Shown here piece after piece: positions 21,769-34,798 of a stretch of DNA of 64,000 nucleotides. Every line of letters begins with the position of its first letter. The stretch's first letter is position 1. The DNA comes from Cyclina sinensis (Eukaryota; Mollusca; Bivalvia; Venerida; Veneridae): positions 5,589,030 through 5,653,029 of the forward strand of contig JAAONU010000004.1 of the NCBI GenBank assembly GCA_012932295.1, written 5' to 3'. The translations under genes and the position numbers were made by a program. The notes beneath the pieces were generated by a model. That model did no database searches and was not told where the DNA came from. It saw only the letters and a program-made list of their open reading frames with translations.

Positions 21769-24700
21769 TTACCCAATGTGCATTCTTGTAGACACAGGTA
21801 TATATTGGTACCTAATGTGCATTCTTGTAGACACAGGTATATATTGGTACCTAATGTGCAATCTTGTAGACACAGGTATATATTGGTATCTAATGTGCAT
21901 TCTTGTAGACACAGGTATATATTGGTATCTAATGTGCATTCTTGTAGACACAGGTATATATTGGTACCTAATATGCATTCTTGAAGACACAGGTATATGT
22001 TTGTACTCAATCTGGATTCTTGAAGACACAGGTATATGTTTGTACTCAATCTGCATTCTTGTAGACACAGGTATATATTGGTACCTAATGTGCATTCTTG
22101 TAGACACAGGTATATGTTTGTACTTAATCTGCATTCTTGAAGACACAGGTATATGTTTGTACTTAATCTGCATTCTTGAAGACACAGGTATATATTGGTA
22201 CCTAATGTGCATTCTTGTAGACACAGGTATATATTGGTACCTAATGTGCATTCTTGTAGACACAGGTATATATTGGTTTCTAATGTGCATTCTTGTAGAC
22301 ACAGGTATATATTGGTACCTAATGTGCATTCTTGTAGACACAGGTATATATTGGTACCTAATGTGTATTCTTGTAGACACAGGTATATATTGGTACCTAA
22401 TGTGCATTCTTGTAGACACAGGTATATATTGGTATCTAATGTGCATTCTTGAAGACACAGGTATATATTGGTATCTAATGTGCATTCTTGTAGACACAGG
22501 TATATATTGGTACCTAATGTGCATTCTTGAAGACACAGGTATATGTTTGTACTCAATCTGGATTCTTGAAGACACAGGTATATGTTTGTACTCAATCTGC
22601 ATTCTTGTAGACACAGGTATATATTGGTACCTAATGTGCATTCTTGTAGACACAGGTATATATTGGTACCTAATGTGCATTCTTGTAGACACATGTATAT
22701 ATTGGTTTCTAATGTGCATTCTTGTAGACACAGGTATATATTGGTACCTTATGTGCATTCTTGTAGACACAGGTATATATTGGTACCTAATGTGCATTCT
22801 TGTAGACACAGGTATATATTGGTACCTAATGTGCATTCTTGTAGACACAGGTATATATTGGTACCTAATGTGCAATCTTGTAGACACAGGTATAATTGGT
22901 ATCTAATGTGCATTCTTGTAGACACAGGTATATATTGGTACCTAATATGCATTCTTGAAGACACAGGTATATGTTTGTACTCAATCTGGATTCTTGAAGA
23001 CACAGGTATATGTTTGTACTCAATCTGCATTCTTGTAGACACAGGTATATATTGGTACCTAATGTGCATTCTTGTAGACACAGGTATATATTGGTACCTA
23101 ATGTGCAATCTTGTAGACACAGTATATTGGTATCTAATGTGCATTCTTGTAGACACAGGTATATATTGGTATCTAATGTGCATTCTTGTATACACAGGTA
23201 TATATTGGTACCTAATATGCATTCTTGAAGACACAGGTATATGTTTGTACTCAATCTGGATTCTTGAAGACACAGGTATATGTTTGTACTCAATCTGCAT
23301 TCTTGTAGACACAGGTATATATTGGTACCTAATGTGCATTCTTGTAGACACAGGTATATGTTTGTACTTAATCTGCATTCTTGAAGACACAGGTATATAT
23401 TGGTACCTAATGTGCATTCTTGTAGACACAGGTATATATTGGTACCTAATGTGCATTCTTGTAGACACAGGTATATATTGGTACCTAATGTGCATTCTTG
23501 TAGACACAGGTATATATTGGTACCTAATGTGCATTCTTGTAGACACAGGTATATATTGGTACCTAATGTGCATTCTTGTAGACACAGGTATATATTGGTA
23601 CCTAATGTGCATTCTTGTAGACACAGGTATATATTGGTATCTAATGTGCATTCTTGAAGACACAGGTATATATTGGTATCTAATGTGCATTCTTGTAGAC
23701 ACAGGTATGTATTGGTACCTAATGTGCATTCTTGAAGACACAGGTATATGTTTGTACTCAATCTGGATTCTTGAAGACACAGGTATATGTTTGTACTCAA
23801 TCTGCATTCTTGTAGACACAGGTATATATTGGTACCTAATGTGCATTCTTGTAGACACAGGTATATATTGGTACCTAATGTGCATTCTTGTAGACACATG
23901 TATATATTGGTTTCTAATGTGCATTCTTGTAGACACAGGTATATATTGGTACCTTATGTGCATTCTTGTAGACACAGGTATATATTGGTACCTAATGTGC
24001 ATTCTTGTAGACACAGGTATATATTGGTACCTAATGTGCATTCTTGTAGACACAGGTATATATTGGTACCTAATGTGCAATCTTGTAGACACAGGTATAT
24101 ATTGGTATCTAATGTGCATTCTTGTAGACACAGGTATATATTGGTATCTAATGTGCATTCTTGTAGACACAGGTATATATTGGTACCTAATATGCATTCT
24201 TGAAGACACAGGTATATGTTTGTACTCAATCTGGATTCTTGAAGACACAGGTATATGTTTGTACTCAATCTGCATTCTTGTAGACACAGGTATATATTGG
24301 TACCTAATGTGCATTCTTGTAGACACAGGTATATATTGGTACCTAATGTGCATTCTTGTAGACACATGTATATATTGGTTTCTAATGTGCATTCTTGTAG
24401 ACACAGGTATATATTGGTACCTAATGTGCATTCTTGTAGACACAGGTATATATTGGTACCTAATGTGCATTCTTGTAGACACAGGTATATATTGGTACCT
24501 AATGTGCATTCTTGTAGACACAGGTATATATTGGAACCTAATGTGCATTCTTGTAGACACAGGTATATATTGGTACCTAATGTGCATTCTTGTAGACACA
24601 GGTATATATTGGTGTCTAATGTGCATTCTTGTAGACACAGGTATATATTGGTACCTAATGTGCATTCTTGTAGACACAGGTATATATTGGTTCCTAATGT

Positions 24701-25256
24701 GCATTCTTGTAGACAAAGGTATATATTGGTTCCTAATGTGCATTCTTGTAGACACAGGTATATATTGGTTCCTAATGTGCATTCTTGTAGACACAGGTAT
24801 ATATTGGTACCTAATGTGCATTCTTGTAGACACAGGTATATATTGGTACCTAATGTGCATTCTTGTAGACACAGGTATATATTGGTACCTAATGTGCATT
24901 CTTGTAGACACAGGTATATATTGGTACCTAATGTGCATTTGTAGACACAGGTATATATTGGTAGCTAATGTGCATTCTTGTAGACACAGGTATATATTGG
25001 TACCTAATGTGCATTCTTGTAGACACAGGTATATATTGGTATCTAATGTGCATTCTTGTAGACACAGGTATATATTGGTGTCTAATGTGCATTCTTGTAG
25101 ACACAGGTATATATTGGTACCTAATGTGTATTCTTGTAGACACAGGTATATATTGGTACCTAATGTGCATTCTTGTAGACACAGGTATATATTGGTACCT
25201 AATGTGCATTCTTGTAGACACAGGTATATATTCGTACCTAATGTGCATTCTTTCAG
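21769..25256 (+). repeat. 39-bp satellite, family 3 with higher-order structure
   Basis: About 89 highly similar 39-bp units of the form TGTAGACACAGGTATATATT, then GGTACCTAATGTGCATTCT. A marker pair of variant units (GAAGACACAGGTATATGTTTG with TCAATCTGGATTC) recurs near 22.01, 22.56, 22.99, 23.27, 23.76 and 24.23 kb. Several spacings are close to whole multiples of 39 (about 14, 11 and 12 units), so blocks of units have been copied together. The final unit ends in TTCTTTCAGAAACTG, which resembles family 1. Open frames of up to 922 codons here are period artefacts. Confidence 0.9.
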
Positions 25257-27351
25257 AAACTGTTTTTCCCTTCTACTAGTATTTTTTTGTATTTTCTGTT
25301 ATAAAAGAATTTTAAATATTAATGAAACACATACTTATGCAATGATCTGACCAGAAAGTTTGCATGACTAAGGAAACAAATGAAACCCTGATTTCTGTAC
25401 TCAGAATATTATCTGTTATATGCTATCTCTACTTCCAAAAATTACTGATGAAAAGGACAAAACCAGTCAAAGGAGATTAATGCTAAACTTTCTTGTTGGC
25501 TTCAATTATCTATGAATGAAACAGTGCTGTGATATTTTAAGTATGTTAGAGAAGGCCTGAAATAACCTTTATCATTATTTCTTACTCTTGACTAAAACTT
25601 CACATTGTGCTGGCTGGAAAACTATATTCTTAAAAACAGTAGCAGTTTCAAAAATTTGTGCATCATAAACAAAAGTCAAGTTCACAATAAGGGCTAGTCC
25701 GTTCTTTCATAATAATAGTCTGAAGGCATTTTTTGTGACCTCTTCAAACTCAAAAACTTTGAACATTTTGGTCTGATGTGCAAATACGTTCCAACAAGAT
25801 GGCAAAACTGGTTTTGCATGATTAAGAACAACAAAGTTGATAATTAAACAAAAATTTTAATATTTTTTATCAAATAGACATTCGAAATACACAAAGTGAG
25901 AATAATTCTGCAGATGTCACAGAGTAAAAAAAGTACAGTAAGCATTAACAATAATCACCTAAACAATGTTTAATGCAAGTGTTACTTATTCTAGATAATA
26001 CAGCAAAGCAACTACTAGTACACACAAGTGTATAATTTTTGGGCTTTGCTGAATAAAAATCATTGTCTGGACTGCAAATATACATTTACATAATATTTGG
26101 GCCTTGCTAAATGAAAATCAATGCCTAACTGCTGAATATACATGTATATAATTTTGAGACTATGCAAAATTAACATTGTTCCATTCACTGTTTAATGCAA
26201 GTTCGGAAAGCTTGTTTTTGCATGGTAGGGCTTTTTTTCCAGATCAAATGAGAATTTAGCTAAACTGATCAATACAAAATTATATATATTATTATGTAGC
26301 CATAAAATCTGCTAAGAATAAGGCCTTTTATGCTTATAAAGATCTCTGCTAAACTGAGCTCTCACTTGAAATTCTGCTAAAATGCACTTTGCTAAAATCT
26401 ATTTTGAGGAGGTTTTATAAAATCTGGTTATAAGATCTTTATGTTGCAAAAACAAATTCTCCTTACTGATATAACTGGCTTTAAGTAATTGTTAAATGTC
26501 ATTAGTCCCCTTTGGATTCTGTTACACATATTAATTAAAGCCGTAAATTCATTCACTAAGATATACAAATGTTTGTCCTTTTGACATTAACCTAAGGAAA
26601 TGTTAAAAGCATCAAATTATGACTAATCATACAGGTTTTATTGTCACAGAAAATATCAGTCTTATATTCAAATGTAGCACATTATTTGATAACATACAAA
26701 TAAAAACATAAGCACTTTCAACTAGTTTCAAATAAAGAAAAACAATGAAATATATATATATGAAAAACATCATACTGTCAAAGATAGTTTTTCTTATGGG
26801 AACAGAACAGAACATACACCTTATTCAGATATGTAAAAAGTTCATCATCTATTTTAATAGTTATTGTTGCAGGAATACAAACCCAAGTTGACTCTTTCTG
26901 AGTCACTTGTACTGACTGTAATTAATGCAGTGTATTTATGCTTTATAATTATTGTATGCCAACTCACAAAGTATTCTGTATATTACATTCTACCACAGGA
27001 AACAACAATATTCTTTGTTTTTGGACTTTTTTCCTATACACAGAGCAGGTATAACCAAAGGTTTTGTCAGTTATTGCAAGGTATGCATTCAGCATTTTTT
27101 TCCAGTATGATGTAAATTTCACATATACTCAAAATACTGAAATATAATGTGCTCAGCATAGTGTATTTTTCGCTGTTAGAATGTTAGAAATATATAGGCA
27201 AAGCCAATTCTAAAATAATCTTGACAAGAAAAGGGAGGATTTCAAAGATACTGGCATAGATAAAACAGGACACACAAAAAAACTTGCTGTCAAAATGACT
27301 TATGGATGAATTGTACATCATCCAAAACTGTTAACTCTTTGTTGGCAATTG
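25257..27351. other. Non-coding AT-rich stretch
   Basis: No gene is supported. A diverged segment of about 60-70 bp is present twice or more near 26030-26160 (sharing TTGGGCTTTGCTGAATAAAAATC-like text). Short frames here have no recognisable product. Confidence 0.45.
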
Positions 27352-28232
27352 CTTTTACCTTTGCAACATGAGAAAAACATGACAGCCTCTAAGTCTGTTT
27401 ACCTTTGCAACAAGAGAAAAACATGACAGCCATCTAAGTCTGTTTGCCTTTGCAACACGAGAAAAACATGACAGCCTCTAAGTCTGTTTACCTTTGCAAC
27501 AAGAGAAAAACATGACAGCCTACAAGTCTGTTTACCTTTGCAACAAGAGAAAAACATGACAGCCTCTAAGTCTGTTTACCTTTGCAACAAGAGAAAAACA
27601 TGACAGCCTCTAAGTCTGTTTGCCTTTGCAACACGAGAAAAACATGACAGCCTCTAAGTCTGTTTGCCTTTGCAACACGAGATAAACATGACAGCCTCTA
27701 AGTCTGTTTGCCTTTGCAACACGAGATAAACATGACAGCCTCTAAGTCTGTTTACCTTTGCAACAAGAGAAAAACATGACAGCCTCTAAGTCTGTTTACC
27801 TTTGCAACAAGAGAAAAACATGACAGCCTCTAAGTCTGTTTGCCTTTGCAACCCGAGAAAAACATGACAGCCTCTAAGTCTGTTTGCCTTTGCAACACGA
27901 GAAAAACATGACAGCCTCTAAGTCTGTTTACCTTTGCAACAAGAGAAAAACATGACAGCCTACAAGTCTGTTTACCTTTGCAACACAAGAAAAACATGAC
28001 AGCCTCTAAGTCTGTTTACCTTTGCAACAAGAGAAAAACATGACAGCCTCTAAGTCTGTTTGCCTTTGCAACACGAGAAAAACATGACAGCCTCTAAGTC
28101 TGTTTGCCTTTGCAACACGAGATAAACATGACAGCCTCTAAGTCTGTTTGCCTTTGCAACACGAGAAAAACATGACAGCCTCTGTTTGCCTTTGCAACAT
28201 GAGAAAAACATGACAGCCTCGGAGTCTGGTTT
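27352..28232 (+). repeat. 44-bp minisatellite
   Basis: About 20 tandem copies of a 44-bp unit (GAGAAAAACATGACAGCCTC, TAAGTCTGTTTACCTTTGCAACAA). Units alternate between ACAAGAG and ACACGAG and between TTTACC and TTTGCC, so two subtypes are interleaved. The last copy is truncated. It lies 6.4 kb downstream of the PIP4K2 stop codon. Confidence 0.9.
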
Positions 28233-31200
28233 CCCCCTTCTCAATATTTACAGTGAAGCCCATTTCTTCCTGGAACATGATTGTATTTCTCATTAAGTCT
28301 CAAGGCCTTTAGTAATTTAATATATAAATGACTTGGACTTTGACCAATAGGAGGAAGTGAAATGATAATTAAACTTTAGTATATCAAATGTAGCAGTTAA
28401 ATTGATGTTATAGTCATCAAAGTATCGCATTTTAAACAGCAGTAAATTTTCAAAAGTGAACAAGACTGGTATTTCGAAACAGATTTAAATGTACTGGAAT
28501 AAAATGATAATGATCAATTTAAGATTATGGTGTGAAAGGACCAATTTTAAGATTATGGTGTGATAGGGCTATAATTTTAAGATCTTAACGCCCCATTATT
28601 TCTCAGAAGCAGGCATTCTGAGCATATCAAATAGGTTTTTCAGGTCTTCACCGATTTTCGTACTCCTTGTAACTTGTTAAACTTCACTTCACTCACGATT
28701 CTCAGAATAGTTGATGACGAAATACACACTCCAAGTACAGTCTCTGTCTTACCAGTATTTTGAATTTTATCTTGAGGTAATCAATCAGTTTATTCACAAT
28801 TCTGAAGTATTAATGGAAAGTCCTCAGAAATGTAAATATTTTGTATATTTACATTCATGGAAAGTACTATAGGTGTCTTTACATCAGTGTTATTTTAGGC
28901 AACAAAATGTCAGTGGAGTTCAGGTATGGGGAATTTGAGTACTATTCATGCAGAACTATATAAATATTAGCAATTATAGAAATTACGGGGCTTTAAAGGA
29001 AATACTATTATGTTAATCTTTTAGCCAAGTACAAATTCTGATGTGTGTTACATAAAATGAAAAAATCTAGCACTAAAAAACTACCATGATGATCTGTTGT
29101 TTGTTTGTATTGTTTTCTTTTACAAGGATGAAATGAATTTCATTTCTTTAGCAAAAAGCACAACAAATTTTATTTCAAATACTTCTGTAATAGTTTACAG
29201 CTAAGGTCAAAGAAAGAATTTTTAATTATGTCACAGAGTTTGCCACATTGAGTTGAACCTAAGCAATCACATTATTCAGAATCACCTTTGAAAATTCTTA
29301 AAAAGCCGACAGCAGTGGAAATTCGAATTGCAGTTTTATGATGTAGAGTTCCACTTGAAAATGTTTCATAAAAAGCCAACAAAAGAGCAAATATGAATTC
29401 TGGAAAATAATTCTGTAAAATAATATGCTTACAAATCCATGACTCTAGCCTGATCTGTTTGTTCCTTTCTGCTTTCACAACTTTTGCTGAAGTTATTTTC
29501 TACTCTAGGCTCCTTTGGTTCAGATTAACATGGACTTTTCTACCTTGGAACAATATTGCCCCAGTAATTATACACTTTAAATTTATCATTTAATCATGTC
29601 ATAATTCAAGAGATTTTGACTTAACCATTTTCCTGCCAAGTCAATGTCAGTTTACAATTCGTCGTACGCAATGTACATGTAGTGTCTACCATAAGAAATC
29701 AATGAGTTGTACTTAATTTCTTATTAAAAAAAAAATTAGATTTGAAGAAAAAAAATGTATGCTGAAATATTCTGACCTGTCACAAAGAATGAAGTCATAA
29801 AAACTGAAATACTGGCAACATATATTTCATGGACTATAATTTATATAACTGAAGTACATATTTCTGATAATGCAGATTCCATTAAATCTTGAGTATTTCA
29901 GCTTCAATCATGAGTACCCATAATGCCCTAAAGATGTGGCAAGTGGAAACAATGTCTGATTAAGTCAAGGGAGAAAACTTGTATTACAAACTTTCTGATT
30001 AAGTCAAGGGAGAAAACTTGTATTACAAACTATTTCTAAGAACAACATGGTTAATTCCCTTAGATGATTGTATATTTTTCAACACAAGGCAAAGTTAACA
30101 AAACTATCTAATAGTAAAAACATAGAGACAAAAGAACAAATGTTTACATAATTTATCTAAGGCAGCAATTCATTTCATCTTCAACTAGACAACATTCAAT
30201 TAGTTATAATAAATCACGAAAACATTTCTTTACATAGATTGTGTTAACAATATTATGTTTTGCCACATTTCTGACTACAAAACGACACATTTCAAACAGT
30301 CACAGTGATATTAAACTTTTGGAATATTAAAATCATAAACAAAAAAACAAAAAAATGAGACAAAATGGTTTTAAGATAACTGGTTATAATAATCTACTAA
30401 TATATATATTGCAATATATTCCCATGAAATTAATTTCAATCTGAAATATCTGTAACTTTCATCAAAGTAGAATGCCCTCATTCCACAGTTCTTTTTCCGT
30501 AAAGAAAATGTCAACTTTTTACACTAACTGTAACATTTTTGTGTGTACCTTTAAAAAAATTTCCAACTCGACTATAAAAAAGAAATCAATAATATTAGAA
30601 CATACAAATAAATACATGGAAATAACATCATGTTATTTTTCATGCTGAAATCTACAAGAATATGTTTAATACTGAAATGCCTGAAAACAGGGTTAGTAGA
30701 ATTTATAAGATTTAGTATGTGGATTTATTCATCAAAATTTATGGCCTTATCTTTTTTGGTCTGTTTTCAACTATCTGTGTACCTTGAAGTCCAAATGCAT
30801 CAAGCATGACTGATATGGGATTTGACCTTGACCTTTCAAGCCTCTACTGTAGGCAATATCAGGGAAATACTGTATGAAGGAGTTGTTTTTCTTTAATTTT
30901 CAATTTCCCTGTCACACTTTTCCAATAAACTACCCGGAATAAAAATCTCATTGACAAGATATCATGATCTATTTATAGATTTTTATTTCTACTTTAAAGA
31001 ATGAACAGTGGTTTTGAAATTAACTGAGAAGTGTGAAGTGTGATTTTGAAATTACTTGAAAAAGTGTGAAAGGCCAATCCTTCAAATTTTCAATGAACAT
31101 GATTGATGCAAAGGAAACAATAATTAGCATAATATTATAAACTAGTTATTTACATAATGCACGCATCACTAAGGCCTAATGACATTATGTTAGCATATAA

Positions 31201-34200
31201 AAAGTGATAAATGAAAATGTGACCCAACAATGAACACTGATTGCTAAATTTGCATCCATTTTTTTTTCAAAAATGAAGCTTCTGGTCATGATAATTTTAA
31301 AGTTTTGTTCGATGTTATCTTACAGATTATAACTTTCAGAGAATAAAAATTAAAACACATCCATGTACAAATTTCATCTTATTCAACTGTTCTGTTAATA
31401 CAGACATCACAAATACACAGGCTGAGTAAATATAATGAAGAAAACAATATTATGTCAAGTTTACCACTTTACTCCTTGAAACATCATTGTATGAATATGC
31501 TACAACATGAAGTAAATGTCAAAATGTGTTTGTAATGAAAAATGAAATCCAAGTGCAGATCATACATCCAAAATCACTAAAAAAAAATGATGCTGTATGA
31601 AGCATAACTCACTGCTAACATACATAGAACCATTCCCATACAGTAAACAAGAGTTATGGTTCTTGCACAATGACTTTTGAAGGTACAATACTGAATATGT
31701 CCAATGATATCTCTGTTGAAAACAGTCAACAGTGGTGCCATTGAGATAAAAAAAAATGTGACATGACACTGACTGGCCATAAAACTATGTAACATCTCAA
31801 AATGTCACCAATCTTTAAGCTTATACCATCAAGTGAGTGACACTTGCAATCTGACTGAAGTTCACGATCTCTCTGCGGTTAGATCTGAAGATGACGCATC
31901 CATTTCTATCTTCTCGATAACCTGGAATTTCCACTTTTGTTATTCATATCCAAGCCAATGACACTGCAGCTTATGACGTGTCTCGATAGCTTACCTGTAC
32001 ACTCGGCGTGTTCAAACAGCATGTAAACTTATCTAGCATAACAATGTTTATTAGCAAAGATGGAAAGTGCTTAGATATTTTGAAAAAATGATATTCATCA
32101 CAAACATAATTCTCATTATTTTGAAAGAGTTTGACAAATAAATTTAACCGAGTTTGGTGACAGTTTATACATGGCAGATAACTGTTTGGGATCCCAGCTA
32201 TATAAAAAGATTTTCACAAGTTGAACATTTACTTCCATGAGGGTGTAAGCGTTGCTCTGATTGGCTGATGGATAGGTCACGAGAAGGTGACTTTCTATTG
32301 GTTGTCCTCAGATCCTAATGGCGTAGGGATTTTTAGGAGACTATTTTAATCAGATTGGTGACATTTGCCTTTGTTTTCTGACTGTGTTTACTCAAAATAT
32401 TTCAGATAAATCATGCAAGAATAACAAGATATCAGTTACACCACAGAACACACATTCTTATCTTTATGCATGATAAACTATCATAACTACTTTATGCTAT
32501 AAAAACTCTGCAGCAGGTTTTTCTCACATTTGAGATTACACAGCACACCTGAGCATACTACCCTTGTGCACATACAGATAGCATATACTCGAAAAAAATC
32601 ATGTCCTAAATATTACATCTACTATGTCCAACACACAGTTCTTCCATTCTCTATTTGTGATGCAACATGACAAAATCAAAAATCCGGTCAACCTGATGTC
32701 ACCAAGAAAACAATGCCAAAGTTTGGAAATAATAAACTAAGTAATGATTTCTGGAAATACACCATGTTTACTGCATTCTCTAAATTACTATAGAGTGCTG
32801 TCTTTGAAATGTGTGAGTTAAACCTGTTCAAAGGTTACTGAAATATGGAGATGGATCAAACAACATGTTGATAATCTCATAACATGGCCCATTTAAGATT
32901 GATACATTATGATTGACAAAGCAATGGTGGATGAAGTGAATGTAAAACAATGGGAGAAAAGATGTTTCAACAATGAACCGTCCTCTTTGTTTTGTACAAT
33001 GTAATAAAAATCTTACACACACATATCAATTATCGTGTACAAACATTTGTTTCGTCTTAAATTTTTGAAAATAGTGAATTCTTTGAGATAATCTATATTT
33101 TCTTCAGTTTCTTAAGTTTGTGTCATACAGTCCTGATAAAATTATAACAAAATTACTTTTTCATTGCATCACATCTTTTTACTTTTAAAAACAAAAGTAA
33201 TATGGGTCTAAGAATATTCTCTTACTGCAACTTCACTTTGGTCTTCCGTAATTTGTTCTATCACACTGACTTTATACTGCATACCCATTATTATCTGAAT
33301 AACATAAAATCACAAAAAGAATGAAGTTGAACAAAATTTCATTTCTTTAACATCAGTATATGAAAGTTATTCCAGTCCAATAGTTCATGAACAAAAAAAG
33401 CAACATTGATTTTATTATTCAAAATGCATCTGATTTCTAAATTTGTAGATTTCTATAATTCAAGGGACTTTTTTTCTAGACCAGTTTACATATATTTTAT
33501 ATCATCAAAACATGTTAATTAGGCTTATCAGGCAGTGTACTTTTTACAACAGCTAAGCAGCAGGTAAAATGCCACAAATATCATATCCTTTAAAGCATCT
33601 AGCAAGCCTCTTTTTTATAAAAAAAAATCAAAAGAATACAACTATGTTTAACACAAACGTTTTTTACCTATATACAAGAATAACTTATAAAATGAATCAC
33701 TTACAACTGAACCATCTAATATAAAATTTACATCAAATATTTTCTGCATAACAAAACAATTTTAGCATTTCTCGTCACGTCTGGGCTCCCTTTCACATCA
33801 AAATTACCTCCCTTGAAATTAGATGGTACTGCCTTATCCATTTAGAGTAACCTCCCTTACACCACTATAAACCCTCAAGACAACTGTTTCTTTCATAGCA
33901 TTAACAGCCTACAGTATAGTTCTGGTACATTAGTTTCTGACTTCTTATCTACTTCTATAGCCTGTAGTTCTTATAAATGTTATTTTAAAATACCAAGCCA
34001 GACATATCCACACTTTCTCTGCCTCACATACTATAGCTGGGATGTATTTTACAAACTAAGCAAACTGCATTTCAATTCTTTCAAAGTGACTGCATCAACA
34101 GTTTTCCATTCTGAGGCCTGCGTCTATTCATTTTTTTTTTTAACTAAAACAATCAGAATTTTTGTTTACTATACTTAATTTTTTACTCCTTCCAAAAAGC

Positions 34201-34600
34201 CGAGAGTATTTCTATAATTTTCAGATTCCAGTGCGAGTAATAGACAAACATATTCATTTTGGTCCCCTAGACTGAGATTAAAAAATAAAACATCACTACA
34301 CGAGACTTTATTGTACATCTTAAGTGAAATAATGTAAAACTGGTTAATTGAAAACCTGTAACACGTCCAATACCCTGTGATTTATATACTTTCATAGAGC
34401 CTCAAATGCATTTTATGCCGAGTCCATTACTATAAATGTGAATATGATATGAAATGACAATGCCGTTAAGTAATTAATTCATACAATTCTGACAGATTAT
34501 GTACGAGATAATATTGGTTTGCACATGCCCTCGTCATATATAAATAGTGATTAAAATCGTATCAATGTAGCACATATTCAGGAGATATTTATTTTATCAC
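28233..34600. other. Long AT-rich stretch downstream of PIP4K2
   Basis: No coding exon was recognised on either strand. The proximal part (33.7-34.6 kb) may be PIP4K2 3' UTR; an AATAAA on the minus strand at 34307-34312 could end it. A 39-bp direct duplication sits near 29957-30034. A CCAAT-containing, more GC-rich segment near 31.9-32.3 kb is listed separately. Confidence 0.4.
31990..32330 (-). promoter_or_regulatory. Candidate promoter and first exon of an unidentified transcript
   Basis: On the minus strand two CCAAT boxes (GACAACCAATAG and ATCAGCCAATCAG, near 32297 and 32260) are followed, about 260 bp downstream, by a strong donor, GAGTGTACAG then GTAAGCTATCG, near 31995. The segment is less AT-rich than its surroundings. 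No downstream coding exon was found, so this could be a non-coding RNA or a chance combination. Confidence 0.25.
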
Positions 34601-34613
34601 ATTCAAGCACTCT

Positions 34614-34798
34614 TCATTCAATACACTTGTCTATAAATTCGAGGAATCGTTTTGCGTATTGTTCAGGATGAACGGTTGAAATTTCCGCTCCGGCACCATG
34701 TTTCATAGTCTTTGCAGCTTGAGCGGTTCGTTTTTTCATGCCATAGCGCGTTAAAATGTCTATCAAAGCCAGAAAGTACACTTCTTTCTTTGGTCCTC
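34614..34798 (-). CDS. PIP4K2: PIP4K2 last coding exon (C-terminus, activation loop)
   Basis: Begins after a TTCTTTCCAG acceptor in phase 1 (completing Gly) and encodes [19 protein letters not shown], then the activation loop [16 protein letters not shown] and the C-terminal [10 protein letters not shown], ending at TGA. In PIP4Ks the Ala in the loop's GAGAE motif favours PI(5)P, whereas PIP5Ks have an acidic residue there; the PIP4K form is kept. Confidence 0.95.

Noticed and set aside
13610..25256. CRISPR-like arrays
   Set aside because: Units are contiguous tandem copies without unique spacers, in a eukaryotic genome.
22582..25350. Open frame of 922 codons on the plus strand (and 729 codons on the minus strand)
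   Set aside because: It consists of 39-bp satellite units. The period is divisible by three and the consensus lacks stops, so several frames on both strands stay open. Frame shifts mid-array change the repeated peptide without ending the frame, which is not how a coding gene behaves.
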